From: Anastatus disparis
Taxonomy: Eukaryota; Arthropoda; Insecta; Hymenoptera; Eupelmidae
Direction of reading: 5' to 3'
Length of the DNA stretch: 64,000 bases
Assembly: GCA_017163975.1 (NCBI GenBank)
Contig: JAFFSR010000362.1
Span: 2,919,001 to 2,983,000 of the forward strand
Position numbers and translations under genes: made by a program. The notes beneath the pieces are model-generated. The model was not told the origin of the DNA. It worked only from the letters and a program-made list of their open reading frames with translations, and did no database searches. Positions within the stretch are counted from its first letter, which is position 1; each line of letters starts with the position of its first letter. Positions 19,130 to 29,628 of this stretch are shown here, in pieces.

Positions 19130-20306
19130 AAAAAATACAGAAAAATTTAAACCTATAGGTTTAGGTGAAAAAAATCAAAGGTTAAAAGTCATGTATAAAT
19201 TCGAATTTTTCAAATTTTTAGTTAAATAAATTTTTTGATCGATATATTTTTCAAAAACTATCGATTTTTGGAAAAAACTTGAGAAAATACCTTTTTCGGA
19301 AATAACATATAGAACTTTCCCAAATTTTCGCGAATTGCAATATATAAATATTTAAGCGTATCTGATTGATTTAAACATACTTCTTAACAAACCCAAAAAC
19401 GCTGCCAAGTGCTTTGGCGCAATGCTTTCTCATAGAGCTCATTGAGTTAGAGTGATTTGATTTGATTTTCTTAAATGTGATTTCAATTTAAAATACAATT
19501 TTTATTCAAGAAAAATTGAAGAATGTAAGAGAGTGATTAGGAAATAGGAAGACAGAGGCAAGGATGGATGAAAATCGGGTAAAAATAAGGATCAATCTGA
19601 GATAGAAGGACAGAAAGTAAGTGAGGAAGTAAGAGAAGAGTTAGTGAACACGTTAAATCAGAAATCGAAAGGAGTGATCAAAAAGCTACTCTAAGAAAAT
19701 TATTTTTTTTAAACTTGTTTTATAAAGACAGTAGCAAATAACTTGTATACAAATTTTAGAGCAAATCTATCAAGTACTTTACGTAAAATGGAAAAAAATA
19801 AAATATGAAAATTTTTTAAGAAAATTTTTGAAATTTTCTAAAATGAAAGCTATGCTAAAGAGATTAGTTCAAAAAGTTATCCTTCTTTTGGCAGTTGAAA
19901 ATTATTCCTATGGAAATCTCAAAGCAAATCCATCGAGTAATTTACGTAAAATACAAAAAAATTAAAAATCGAAAATTTTTTCAAATTCTTAAAATGGCTC
20001 TATAAAAAAAAACTACACTATGAATACCAATTTTCAATAGCTTCCCGTCTAGTTATACAAAAACATAGATAGTATGCAAAATTCGGAAAAAAAAATGAGA
20101 AAAGAAGAATTGAAATTTTTTTTAAAATCTTTAAAATTTTCTAAAATTCTAACCACACTAATAATATTAGTTTTCAAAAGCTTATTTTTTCAGACAATAG
20201 CGAATTATTTGTATAAAAATTTTTGGGAAAATTTATAGTATGGTTTACGCAAAATAAAAAATAAATGGAAAATAAAAATTTTTTTAAAAATTTTCAAAAT
20301 GCTCTA
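19130..20306. repeat. Foldback structure, left arm (outer part)
   Basis: Degenerate tandem units of about 160 bp, recognised by the recurrent GCAAATCYATCRAGTANTTT-ACGTAAAAT block. The distal part (about 19200-19450, with CTGCCAAGTGCTTTGGCGCA at 19402-19421) occurs in inverted orientation at 33240-33325 and again at 37690-37760, and sequence around 19200-19360 occurs inverted at 38030-38170. The arm is cut at 20306 by element 2 and resumes at 31198. Confidence 0.75.
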
Positions 20307-21500
20307 TGTAACGAGGATAGTAAATTATTTGTATGCTATGATATAGCTCTATCCTCTCTATAAGTCGCACGACTCAATGTAAGCTAGATATGTAAATGTA
20401 AGAGTGAGACGGAGAGAGTCTGTCTCAGCGACGCGGATATATTACGGTAGAGAGAGGCGCGCGCAGGGCATGCCGGGTAGGATTTGGCAAGAGAGAGAAA
20501 CGAACGGGTTAACAAAGCAGAAAGATTCTGGCAGCCATATTGTACGTTGTGCAAGCTTGTGCGTTCGCTAAAGTTTTAAAAAAGATCTTTATAAGAATAT
20601 TATTAAAGTCTCGGTGTCTTGCTCTAAAAGTTTTCTTTCTGAATCGAGTGAAGCTGTGTAATCTCGTGGTGAATAATTGAGTTATTTGCTCTCCGATAAC
20701 AAGAGAGTTTTTGCTGGAACTGTGTAGAGAGAGTCTAGTCACCTTTCGACGAGAGCAACGAGACCATTGAGTTGCACCGCATATTTACGGTGCTGCTTTA
20801 GTTAGATTGCCGAATCGCCATTGAGAGTAAATCCCGTTGGTGATTCTTCGTGTTCAACGCTCGATCAGGGAAGGAAAAATGTAAGTCTGTAGACTGTCGC
20901 ATAATTATTTTTGTTCGTTATTGTTAAACGCGTGTATGCGATACATACTAAGATATCAAGACCGTCGTGTGCGCCGCGTCATATAGATTAGAGTAGCTTA
21001 ACTTAGCTTTTGTTTATTTTCGTGAATTTTACTAAATTTTGTAGTTAATAACTATCATTATAGATTTATTTTGATGTACTATATTTGTCTATCATTTTGA
21101 ATAAAGTAAAGTAGAATTTAAGTTAATTTGAATTGTTACATAATATTATTTATCACAGTAGAATCGTGTTTTGCCTTTATATGGTAATCTTAATACACTT
21201 GATTGCTTTTGATTTACGATATTTAATAGAGTCTCAAAGTACACGCCGTGGGTTTCGTCGTACCAGACGTCCGGAAGGCAGAACTTCTAAGCGAAGTTCT
21301 GCAATAATGTTAAATATTGCTTAGCTGATTTTCTTTGTATAAAAAAGACGTTTACATACGAGCATTGACGAGATACAAGGCTGATCGTCTCTAAGTAGAA
21401 AATCGGTTATCTGACGGTAAGTGCGTATGTACTTGAAGTAAGTACATACGAAACTCACAAATATATTTGATTTGTTTATTCAAATATATTCCCCGTTACA
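20307..21500 (+). repeat. 5' LTR of element 2
   Basis: 1194 bp, TG...CA, nearly identical to the 3' LTR outside the SINE. CTCTATAAG near 20356-20364 may be the TATA box. GTAAGT at 20881-20886 is a candidate splice donor in the same relative position as in element 1. Confidence 0.93.
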
Positions 21501-21518
21501 TGGCGCCCAACAAATCAA
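21501..21518 (+). other. Primer binding site, tRNA-Lys type
   Basis: TGGCGCCCAAC directly follows the LTR end. This complements the 3' end of tRNA-Lys(CUU) for at least 11 nt, the primer class used by gypsy-type elements. Confidence 0.75.
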
Positions 21519-22768
21519 TTCACGAAAGTTGTTGAAGCAGTGTATTACGTTAGAATATCGCGTGCACAGTACATAGCACCAATATATGGGCTCACGTAAA
21601 TAAAAAGTTTATCGTGATTTTTTTTTATGGTGCGTATGATTACGTGGCGCGCAGCGTGATAAAATAAAGGACGCGATAGAGAAATATAGGTGGCTCTCGG
21701 GTGGCGCGCATTATAAAATGGCGTCCACTGAATAATCGAGAGCAGCTCATGCTAATCTTATTACAAGGGCCTTGAGGGGCGCTAGTTGTAATAAGACACG
21801 TAAAGCATTAAGCTAGATCTAGTGGCAATAGTGATTGCGCGGTAGATTATCAAAACGTGTTTTTTTTATTTTCCGAGATTAGGAGCAGAAATTCATGCGA
21901 TAATTTTTTATGATTTTGGGAAATTTTTTCGGTTTTCTGCAGGACATTTAAGATAGTTTGTAAAGATAAGAATTTTCTAAATCGTACGGAAGAGCGACGG
22001 TCTTGTAGATTGTAAGTTCGACAAGATAAGAAAAATAAAAGAAAATTCTTGTCGAACATAGGGCGCGCTTGTCAGCAACGTTAAAGTAGGTTGCTCACAG
22101 GTTATAAAATAAAGATAGTATTCGCTTGCGAGCAACAAAGAGTTGTAAAGGACTAAGTTTGAAATTTTTTTTTCTTTTTCAAAGTGTGGTTTTACCCTTG
22201 GTGTCAAGTTTTTTTTTCTAGTTGTTTTTTTATTGGAAAGAAGAATTATTTCTTGTAGAAATTTCGAATCTATTTTTTTTCCGGTTTAATTTAAATTGTT
22301 TAAATTGAGAATTGGATTTGATAGTGAAAATTTTTTTTCTTGTATTTTTGCAGAACTGAGGTTGCAGTTTTTGCAATAGCTGACTGGTTGAAGGTTTAAT
22401 TTTTTTTTAGCCAGTCAGCGAGTAGAATAATTGACACCAAGAGGGAATCGAAGAGTTTTTCTTGCTTTTAAGGGAAATTTAATTGTTTTTTTTTATTATT
22501 ATTATTAAAAATAGTTTTATTCGTATTAAAGGGAGAAGGTTGGCTCAATATATTTATATTGAGCCAAATAAGAATAATCTCTTAGTCGCTCGCGTAGAGA
22601 GGTTCTTGCGTGTGCTATAGTAGTTAGATATACTACACATATATATATATATATTGTACACACATATATTTAGAATTTTTATTTGCGGCTGTTTAAGCAA
22701 TTAATATTTTCTGAATAGCACACGCAAGTGCTTCTATTTCAGGTAATGGATTTGCAGCAAGAGCGAAG
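21519..22768 (+). other. Element 2 leader, noncoding, with strong hairpins
   Basis: No convincing ORF. Perfect inverted repeats: 22016-22026 with 22047-22057 (11 bp), 22379-22387 with 22411-22419 (9 bp), 22540-22550 with 22557-22567 (11 bp, short loop), and 22605-22617 with 22716-22728 (13 bp, loop about 100 nt with a TA run). A TTCTATTTCAG acceptor-like site ends at 22742, 26 bp before the gag ATG. The hairpins are candidates for packaging or dimerisation signals. Confidence 0.6.
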
Positions 22769-24748
22769 ATGTCAAGCAATCAGTCAAGAAAAGATACAGC
22801 ATCAACTGAGTTGCTTGATGACTGGCTTATATGTCTAAACGGTCAAGAACTGACTGAAGCATTATATAGCTTGCAAATGCAAACTTCAGGATCCAGGTTT
22901 GCTCAAGCTGAGAGGCTAAGAGTCTGGCTGCTCGGTGAATATACGGCAACCGACTTTATGCAATCCGATCTGTCTGACGAAAGTGTAATCAGACAGACGA
23001 GGATTGATCTTCGTCAGTCTTTTATTGAAGCAAAGACGGCAGAAATAACAAATAGTTCGCAGACAGCGAGCAACTATACCCTGCATCCACATTCATTGGC
23101 TGAGTTGCCACAATTGCAGGTAGACAATTGTGAGGTGACTCAGTTATCAGCTAATGGAAGTGAAGGAACAGCAAGCGCCCTAGCTAATAATAGAAGTGTT
23201 GTCTCGCAGAGTGATCAGGCGAGACAACGGAATTTGATGGATAAAGAGGACGAAATTCGAGTAGTTCAAATGCAAGGAATCGAAGCACACGCACAATAGA
23301 ATTTGCCGCAAGGTCATGAGAATTCGACTGATGAAGAGTATCAGTTGCATAGTAAAATGTTAAAGGCATTGCAACAGATACAACTGCAATTAGGAAATTT
23401 GTCAGAAAGAGTTCGTGATCTCTCAGATTGGAGGGAATCATGCTTGTCAAATCAGACAAGTGTGATTCCTACTGAAAATAGATTACCGTCTAGCACAAGA
23501 TTAGATGGCGGTATATCAGGTTGCGGCAGAAGAAGTCAACATAGCAATGTTGAAATGGCTTAGCAACGTACAGAAGATAGGCAGGTTAATTTCGAACAAG
23601 CGACGGCCGGCTCGAGGGTAAATACAGCAGTAGGCGGTGTACCTCGTGTTGATAACTCAACTGTCTCGGAAGCGTCTCGTTTCCCACCATTCAGTGTCCT
23701 CGGCACAGCCTGGGGAAGGGGTGGCTCACCGACTCAAGGTTCTGTGAGTCATGGTGGTCAACCAAGAGACGTTGGTAGGGTCGTGCGCCAATGGGAAGTA
23801 CGATTTTCGGGCACAAAGGACCAAAGTATAGACCTCTTTTTGACAAGAGTCGAGGAGTGTCGGGTTCTGGCTAATATGTCAGAAAGTGACTTATTATATT
23901 CACTTTCTGAACTACTGACAGGTGTAGCAGCTACGTGGTATCGCAATAATCGGGACCAATGGCATAGTTGGCCCGAATTCTGTGATGCTGCGAGGCGATG
24001 GTATGGTACCAACCGTCGTTTCCAGCAGAGGCTCATAGCAGAAGCGAACACACGCACGCAAGGCAACGATGAGCCAGTGCATGACTATTTAACGTGCCTT
24101 ATAGCAATAATGCGTAGGCAGAAACCGCAACCGGATCTCAGTCAGCAGTTAGATTTACTGCACCGTAACTTGAGACCGGAGCTGCAAAGACTAGTGCGCA
24201 GAGATAAATTTAATAGCATTGATGCGTTATTAGAACTCGCTGTTGAAGCTGAGTTAACTTTGGAAGCGGAGAAAGTTTATAAACCTCCGCCATCACCTGG
24301 AAAAGCCTTATTACCGGAAACTGCTTATCATCCACCGGCGAATCGAAAAAAGATCTCACCTAAGGTAGCTTGTGTAGACACCAAGGCGACTAAGGTCGAA
24401 GATATGGTGTCTGCTGTCACAAAAATTTTAGAACAAAAATTAGCCCAGTTTGAGAAGAAGTTAGAGAATAAAACTTCTAAATTTACGAATCAGAATAGAA
24501 CAAAGTTCCGCACACCAAATAAGCAGGTGCCTCAAGATAATAATGAGAAGGTTAATCCGAATCAGAAGAACGAAGGTTCACAGGATTCAGGCCAAAAACC
24601 TGATGATTCCAAAAAAGATAAAGGGAATAGCCCATCGTCAAATTCACATAGCAGACAAAGAGGAATAGTTTGCTATGGTTGTGGCAATCCTGGGTACATC
24701 AAGCGTAATTGCCCACAGTGTTCGGGAAACGCGCAAGGGAGCAAGTAA
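22769..24748 (+). pseudogene. gag: Gag of element 2 with two in-frame TAG stops
   Basis: One continuous frame from ATG 22769 (AAG before ATG, good context) to TAA 24746-24748, interrupted by TAG at 23297-23299 and TAG at 23561-23563. The N-terminal third is polar; the region from 23744 reads as a gypsy capsid (FSGTKDQSIDLFLTRVEECR, LLTGVAATWYR, DYLTCLIAIMRRQ). A Lys/Asn-rich stretch leads to a single zinc knuckle CYGCGNPGYIKRNC near 24670-24711 in which Tyr replaces the zinc-binding His. It overlaps the protease frame at its end through a -1 frameshift site. As it stands only fragments could be made. Confidence 0.85.
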
Positions 24749-24769
24749 TGGAGGCCAATACAGCTCCCT
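24724..24769 (+). promoter_or_regulatory. -1 ribosomal frameshift signal of element 2
   Basis: G GGA AAC at 24724-24730 is in the gag phase. A 5-nt spacer is followed by AGGGAGC (24736-24742) pairing with GCTCCCT (24763-24769), a 7-bp stem with a 20-nt loop. Same heptamer and almost the same geometry as in element 1. Confidence 0.78.
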
Positions 24770-25317
24770 CTGACTCTGATATGGCCTTCAAAGAGTCAGT
24801 AGTACCATCAGTGGACTCGGTAAGAGCCGAGTCTACTAAAGAAAAAGAACCAACGTTAGAGATAGTAGATAACCTAAACTTGAATACTGTTGATAGTGTA
24901 GTTTGACAAAGTTTATCTGAAAATGACACGGTAACAGATGGCACTAGTGAAGCTGAAACACGATGGTGGTTAAAAGTTAAGATCTGCAATCAAATGATAC
25001 GTGCTTTATATGACCCAGGAGCATCAAGAATAGTGATGGGATCTATTGGTCAAAATTTAGCAGATCAGTGCGACAGAAAAGTTGATTCGTGTAATAACCG
25101 AAGGGCTAGAGTTGCTAATGGATATTTTACTCCGATATCAGGTTATATAAAACTTCCTTTTACGTTGGGAAGCATTACTAAAGATATTTTGGTGGCAATC
25201 ATGCCCGAGTTAGACGCAGATTGCTATCTTGGAGTGAATTTTGTACGTGAATTTAAAACGATATTGAATCCATGTGAAAATAGAGTGTTGCTAAAGGATG
25301 CTAATATATATATATAG
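24731..25317 (+). pseudogene. pro: Protease of element 2 (one stop, frameshift at its end)
   Basis: Read in the -1 frame after the slippery site. After an acidic linker comes TGA at 24904-24906, then the aspartic protease core LYDPGASRIVMG (Asp at about 25012) in which Pro replaces the usual Ser/Thr of D-S/T-G, and a YLGVNFVREF block near 25231. The frame ends at TAG 25315-25317 inside an ATATATATAT run; the RT continues in another frame just after it, so a TA-repeat length change probably caused a frameshift. The D-P-G variant may be a lineage feature rather than damage. Confidence 0.7.
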
Positions 25318-28300
25318 ATTTAGAGGTTGCTGCTGTACAGTCAGAAGGAGTGGTGCAAACTGGATTGGCTAATTTAAAACCGGAAGAAAAACAACAGTTA
25401 CAAGAACTATTAGATAGGGTAGTCGGAGAAGATAATGGCCAATTAGGTTGCACAACTTGGATTGAGCATGAGATTAATGTTGGTTCAGCTCAACCCATTA
25501 AACAAAAATATTATTCTACGTCACAGAAAATGGAAGAAGAAATGCATTCTCAAGTACGAGAAATGCTAAAATCTGGAATAATAGAGCCATCAACGAGTGG
25601 CTGGTCTAGTCCAGTCGTTATGGTTCGTAAAGCGAATAGAAAGTTTCGATTCTGCGTTGACTATAGAAAAGTCAATGCTGTTTCTCAACAAGATGCTTAC
25701 CCTCTTCCTTTTATGGATGCAATCTTTCGGAAACTACAGAGGGCTAAGTATATCTCTACGCTGGATCTGAGTCAAGCTTATCATCAGATCCCGCTTAAGG
25801 TAGAATCGAGGCCTATTACGGCATTCACGGTTCCTCGATTGGGACTGTATCAGTTCATAAAGATGCCGTATGGCTTGAGCCAGGCTGGGGCCACATTTCA
25901 GCGATTAATCGATATGGTGATTAGGCCTGAAATGGAGCCATATGCATTCGCTCATCTGGACGATATAATAGTAGTTACTGAAACCTTTGCAGAGCACTTG
26001 AAGTGGTTAGAACACGTGCTACTAAGGATAAAGAAAGCGAACCTCACGATAAACCGAGAGAAAAGTATTTTCTGTTGCGAAGAAGTGAAGTATCTCGGTT
26101 TGTTAGTTAATAAAGATGGATTTCGACCTGATCCAGAGAAGATCAGACCGATTGTCGAGTATCCTGCGCCAAGAAACTTAAAGCAACTGCGACGATTCTT
26201 AGGAATGGCGTCGTGGTATAGGAAATTTATTAAAGATTTTGCTACGCTGGCAGAACCGTTAACGCAGTTGACAAAGACAGATTGTCGGTTTGAATGGTCT
26301 GAGAATCAACAGCGAGCTTTTGAAGAGATATAAGCATTAATGGTTTCTGCACCTGTATTGCAGAAACCACATTTTGATAAGCTTTTTGTTATACAGACCG
26401 ATGCAAGCGATACAGGTCTTGGTGCAGTTATGACCCAAGAGATTGATGGAGAAGAACGGGTGCTGGAATTTGCCAGTCGCACTATGAACCAAGCAGAACG
26501 AAATTATTCTGTAACTGAACGAGAATGTTTAGCTGTAAAATGGGCTGCTAACAAATTCAGACCTTATATAGATGGATACCATTTCAAAGTGATTACAGAC
26601 CATAGTAGTTTGAGATAGTTGTGTAATCTGCATAACCCAACTGGTAGGTTAGCGAGATGGGCGTTGGAATTACAAGGCTACTCGTTTACTGTAGAACACC
26701 GAAAGGGAGCACTGAATCATGTTCCAGATGCACTCTCAAGAATGTATGAGGGTGAAGAGCACGAAGACAGTGAAGTCTCGGCTCTTCATACAGCATCCAT
26801 AACCAAGGATACATGGTACTTGGAATAGTTTGATAAAGTACAAAAGGATCCAAGAGGAAATCCAAGATGGAAAATTATTGGTAGTCGTCTCTTCAAGTAT
26901 TGTCCTAATGAAGAGATCGATGATATTATGGGTTAGGCTGACGAAGCTTGGAAACTCGTCGTTCCTTTGGAACAGAGAAAAAGAGTGCTCATGGAATGTC
27001 ATGATGAATCTACTGCAGGTCACTTAGGTAGAGAGAAAACCTATAAAAGAGTGATTGAAAGATATTTTTGGCATTCCATATACAAAGATGTAATGGAATA
27101 TGTGCGTAAGTGCTTAGTGTGTCAACAATGCAAAGTTGAGCAGCAATTACCTGCCGGTTTGATGGGGCAACGCGTTATAAGACGGCCATGGGAAGTGGTA
27201 GCTGGTGATATAGTTGGACCACTACCTAAAAGTACCAAAGGGCATGAATATGTCTTAGTAATGCAAGATTTATTTACTAGATGGGTAGAGTGTGTACCAT
27301 TAAGAAAAGCTAATGGTATAAACATTCTTAAACACTTCAAGGAGAAAATAATATATCATTTTGGTGCTCCTGAAGTGTTTTTATCTGATAATGGTACTGA
27401 GTTTGTGAATGGAGTGATAGATCCATATTTAAAAAGCATTGGAGTATTGCATACGACAATACCTCCATATCACCCACAAGCTAACCCCGTGGAGCGAGTC
27501 AATAGGACTATTAAGACTATGATACGGTCCTACGTGGAAAGTAATCATAAAACTTGGGATGAGCACTTGTCGGAGTTTGCTTTTGCATATAATACAGCCG
27601 AGCAAAGTTCAACTGGTATTACTCCAGCAATGTTGAATTTTGGAAAGCAGTTGGTGCCACCTGGCTCTCTTCAAAGAGAAGAGGAGAGAGCTGCTTGTAA
27701 TGAAGAAAATCAGGAGGCAGTACGTCAATGGGCAAAGTATATGGAAAATTTGCCTGCCTTACAGGATAAGGCTAAGGTTCAGGCTGAAGGTGCACAGAAC
27801 AGACAGGCAAAATATTATAATTCTCGTCATAGAGATGTCTGGTATCAAGTAGGTGATAAGGTTTGGAAAAGAAATAGAGTTTTATCATCTGCCATTCAGG
27901 GTATTAGTGCTAAATTGGCACCTAAATATGCAGAGCCGTATGTAGTTACAGCCTGCTGTGGTAAAAATACCTATGATGTAATAGACGCTCATGGTTATAT
28001 TGAAAAAGTAATACCAGTTTGTGATCTAAAAAAGTATATAGATGGACAAGATCCAGAAGATGATGACGACGAAGAACATCCACCGTTGGATTCAGAAGAG
28101 CGAGATAATAGCGATGCGATTTGTTGCGAAACGCCATCTGCGAATGGTCAGAGTCACCATCACAGCAATGAGGTTCCACCTGCGAGTGGAAATGAATTGC
28201 GTAGCTTAGGTAGTTCTAGGAAGCGTGGTAGGCCGCGTAAAACGGTTGTGGTGGTGAAACGTACAGCGTTAAAGCGAGTTACAGTTCCTCAGCAAGCGAG

Positions 28301-28427
28301 CGAGAATGCTGAGAGTGAGCGAAGTCGTGGTAGGCCGAAAGGAACGAAAAAGCGTGCGACAAAGATGAATATAGGTTTTATCTCTCCTCGTAAAACGCGA
28401 GCGCAATCTCAAGCGAGGAGATCATAG
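25318..28427 (+). pseudogene. pol: Pol of element 2: RT, RNase H, integrase, with four stops
   Basis: One frame from about 25318 to TAG 28425-28427 with internal stops TAA 26331-26333, TAG 26616-26618, TAG 26826-26828 and TAG 26934-26936. RT carries FAHLDDIIVVT (LDD instead of YMDD, near 25950). RNase H carries TDASDTGLGAV (~26400), ERECLAVKW and DALSRM. Integrase carries a His/His/Cys/Cys finger (HLGREKTYKR to CLVCQQC), D in GDIVGPLP (~27205), D in LSDNGTEF (~27385) and E in ANPVERVNR (~27490). The C-terminal ~100 residues are acidic then basic with two GRP-core AT-hook motifs (KRGRPRK, RSRGRPKGTKKR). Three of the stops sit where a conserved Trp would be natural, for instance within the TDH-S-L-R block of RNase H. 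Confidence 0.85.
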
Positions 28428-28440
28428 TTATGACCTGTGT

Positions 28441-28457
28441 TCGTTTCTCTTTTTCAG
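28441..28457 (+). promoter_or_regulatory. Splice acceptor before the 3' ORF of element 2
   Basis: TCGTTTCTCTTTTTCAG ends one base before the ATG at 28459: a pyrimidine tract with a consensus CAG. It can pair with the GTAAGT donor in the LTR (20881) to give a subgenomic mRNA. Confidence 0.7.
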
Positions 28458-28458
28458 C

Positions 28459-29361
28459 ATGGAATCAGCCTTGATAAAATCTATGAAGTTGGTAGCAAAG
28501 TTGGCTGAATTGCAGATAGAGGAGCGTCGAGGCGCGGTACAGGTGCTGCAACAAGCAGTATCTGTTTTGGGCCATCCTGACGACAGAAGACGGGAATCAA
28601 CTGTCGTCATTGAAGAGATAGAGGAGTCGCAAGGTGACTTGCAGCAGGCCATACGTCGGTCTATGGGCTTGCTAGAGACGCTGCGGTCAAGTATGGAAGA
28701 GGCTGCCGCAGACGAAGAAGCTGCGGCCGCTATTGGAACTGTAGCAGAAGAAGAAGGCGCTTGTGCTACAAAGGCTAGTGATGAGAGAAGCGACTCCGAG
28801 TCTGCTACCAACACGACTCCAATGGAGGAAGAGTGGGAGAAGGTGGAGCGCTTCCTGGCTGCTGCCATGGCCGCATCGCGCGAGGTGTTTCAGCAGGAAA
28901 ACGACGCCTTTGCTGATTTAGAGGACTTCTTAGAGTCATACGGCGAGGAGGGAGCAGCAAAGGCTGACGTCTGGATAAAGCGTGTGGCCAACAGACAGGA
29001 GAAGCATGCTGCCATCAATGCTCTTCGCTCACAGAGACGTCGGCGCCGTGAAGAAGAAATCCGGCGCCAACAACAGCAAGAACAGGCTCTGGCTCAAGCC
29101 AGGCTACGAAGGCAGCAGCTTGAGACCAGAGCCGCTCGAGAAGAAGAAGAGGCGCGAGCTCGAATCCAACTCGCCCGTAAGCAGGTCGAGCAAGTTCGTA
29201 AAAATGAGCTCTTTAAAAAGTTGAAGTTGGAGAAGGAGAAGACTCGCGCCGCTTACAAGCGAGATTACCCCGAAGAGCCCAGATGCTATATCTGTGGCAC
29301 TTTGGGCGTGAGGAAAAGTGAGCACTGCCCCAATCGCTCTAGTCATCGCCAATATCCATGA
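28459..29361 (+). CDS. Intact 3' ORF of element 2: coiled-coil protein with Cys/His motif
   Basis: 300 codons, no stops, in the position of env but with no signal peptide or membrane segment. Residues ~1-120 are helical and acidic (long Glu/Ala runs). Residues ~190-270 form a strongly charged Arg/Glu/Gln helix, almost certainly coiled coil. The C-terminus has CYICGTLGV...EHCPNRSSH, a CCHC-like zinc-binding arrangement with non-canonical spacing. Base composition is clearly more GC-rich than gag-pol. A nucleic-acid-binding or assembly role is possible but not shown. It is the only undamaged gene of this element, which is striking beside a gag-pol with seven stops. The start is set by the splice acceptor one base upstream. 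Confidence 0.75.
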   Translation: MESALIKSMKLVAKLAELQIEERRGAVQVLQQAVSVLGHPDDRRRESTVVIEEIEESQGDLQQAIRRSMGLLETLRSSMEEAAADEEAAAAIGTVAEEEGACATKASDERSDSESATNTTPMEEEWEKVERFLAAAMAASREVFQQENDAFADLEDFLESYGEEGAAKADVWIKRVANRQEKHAAINALRSQRRRRREEEIRRQQQQEQALAQARLRRQQLETRAAREEEEARARIQLARKQVEQVRKNELFKKLKLEKEKTRAAYKRDYPEEPRCYICGTLGVRKSEHCPNRSSHRQYP

Positions 29362-29628
29362 AGGAAGATGCCATGGGGTGTGCTGTAGGTGTAACAGGAG
29401 ACTGTATTATATATATAGAATTTTTTTTTGTTTCAAAGTTGTATTAAACTCTTCTTTTTATTTTTCTTTTAGTTAATCAGATTGTAAATTTATTAGTCTC
29501 GCTGTAAATAAATGCCTCTTTTTGTAAAGTATTGATTTCTTTTACTCCTGTATCAGACTCTGGATTTCAGTGCGACCAGATAGGGTAGCAGAGCTGTCAG
29601 TCAAGTCTTCCAGCGTCTGGGGAAGGGG
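29362..29628 (+). other. Element 2 3' untranslated region with polypurine tract
   Basis: Noncoding; ends in GGGGAAGGGG (29619-29628) directly before the 3' LTR, the plus-strand primer. Confidence 0.8.

Noticed and set aside
20509..21324. Open frames in the element 2 LTRs (also at 29831-30073 and 30830-31021)
   Set aside because: Duplicated with the LTR, no domain, overlap promoter and leader sequence.
26830..27027. Separate small gene between RNase H and integrase of element 2
   Set aside because: It is in another frame; the true pol frame runs through this stretch with stops at 26826 and 26934.
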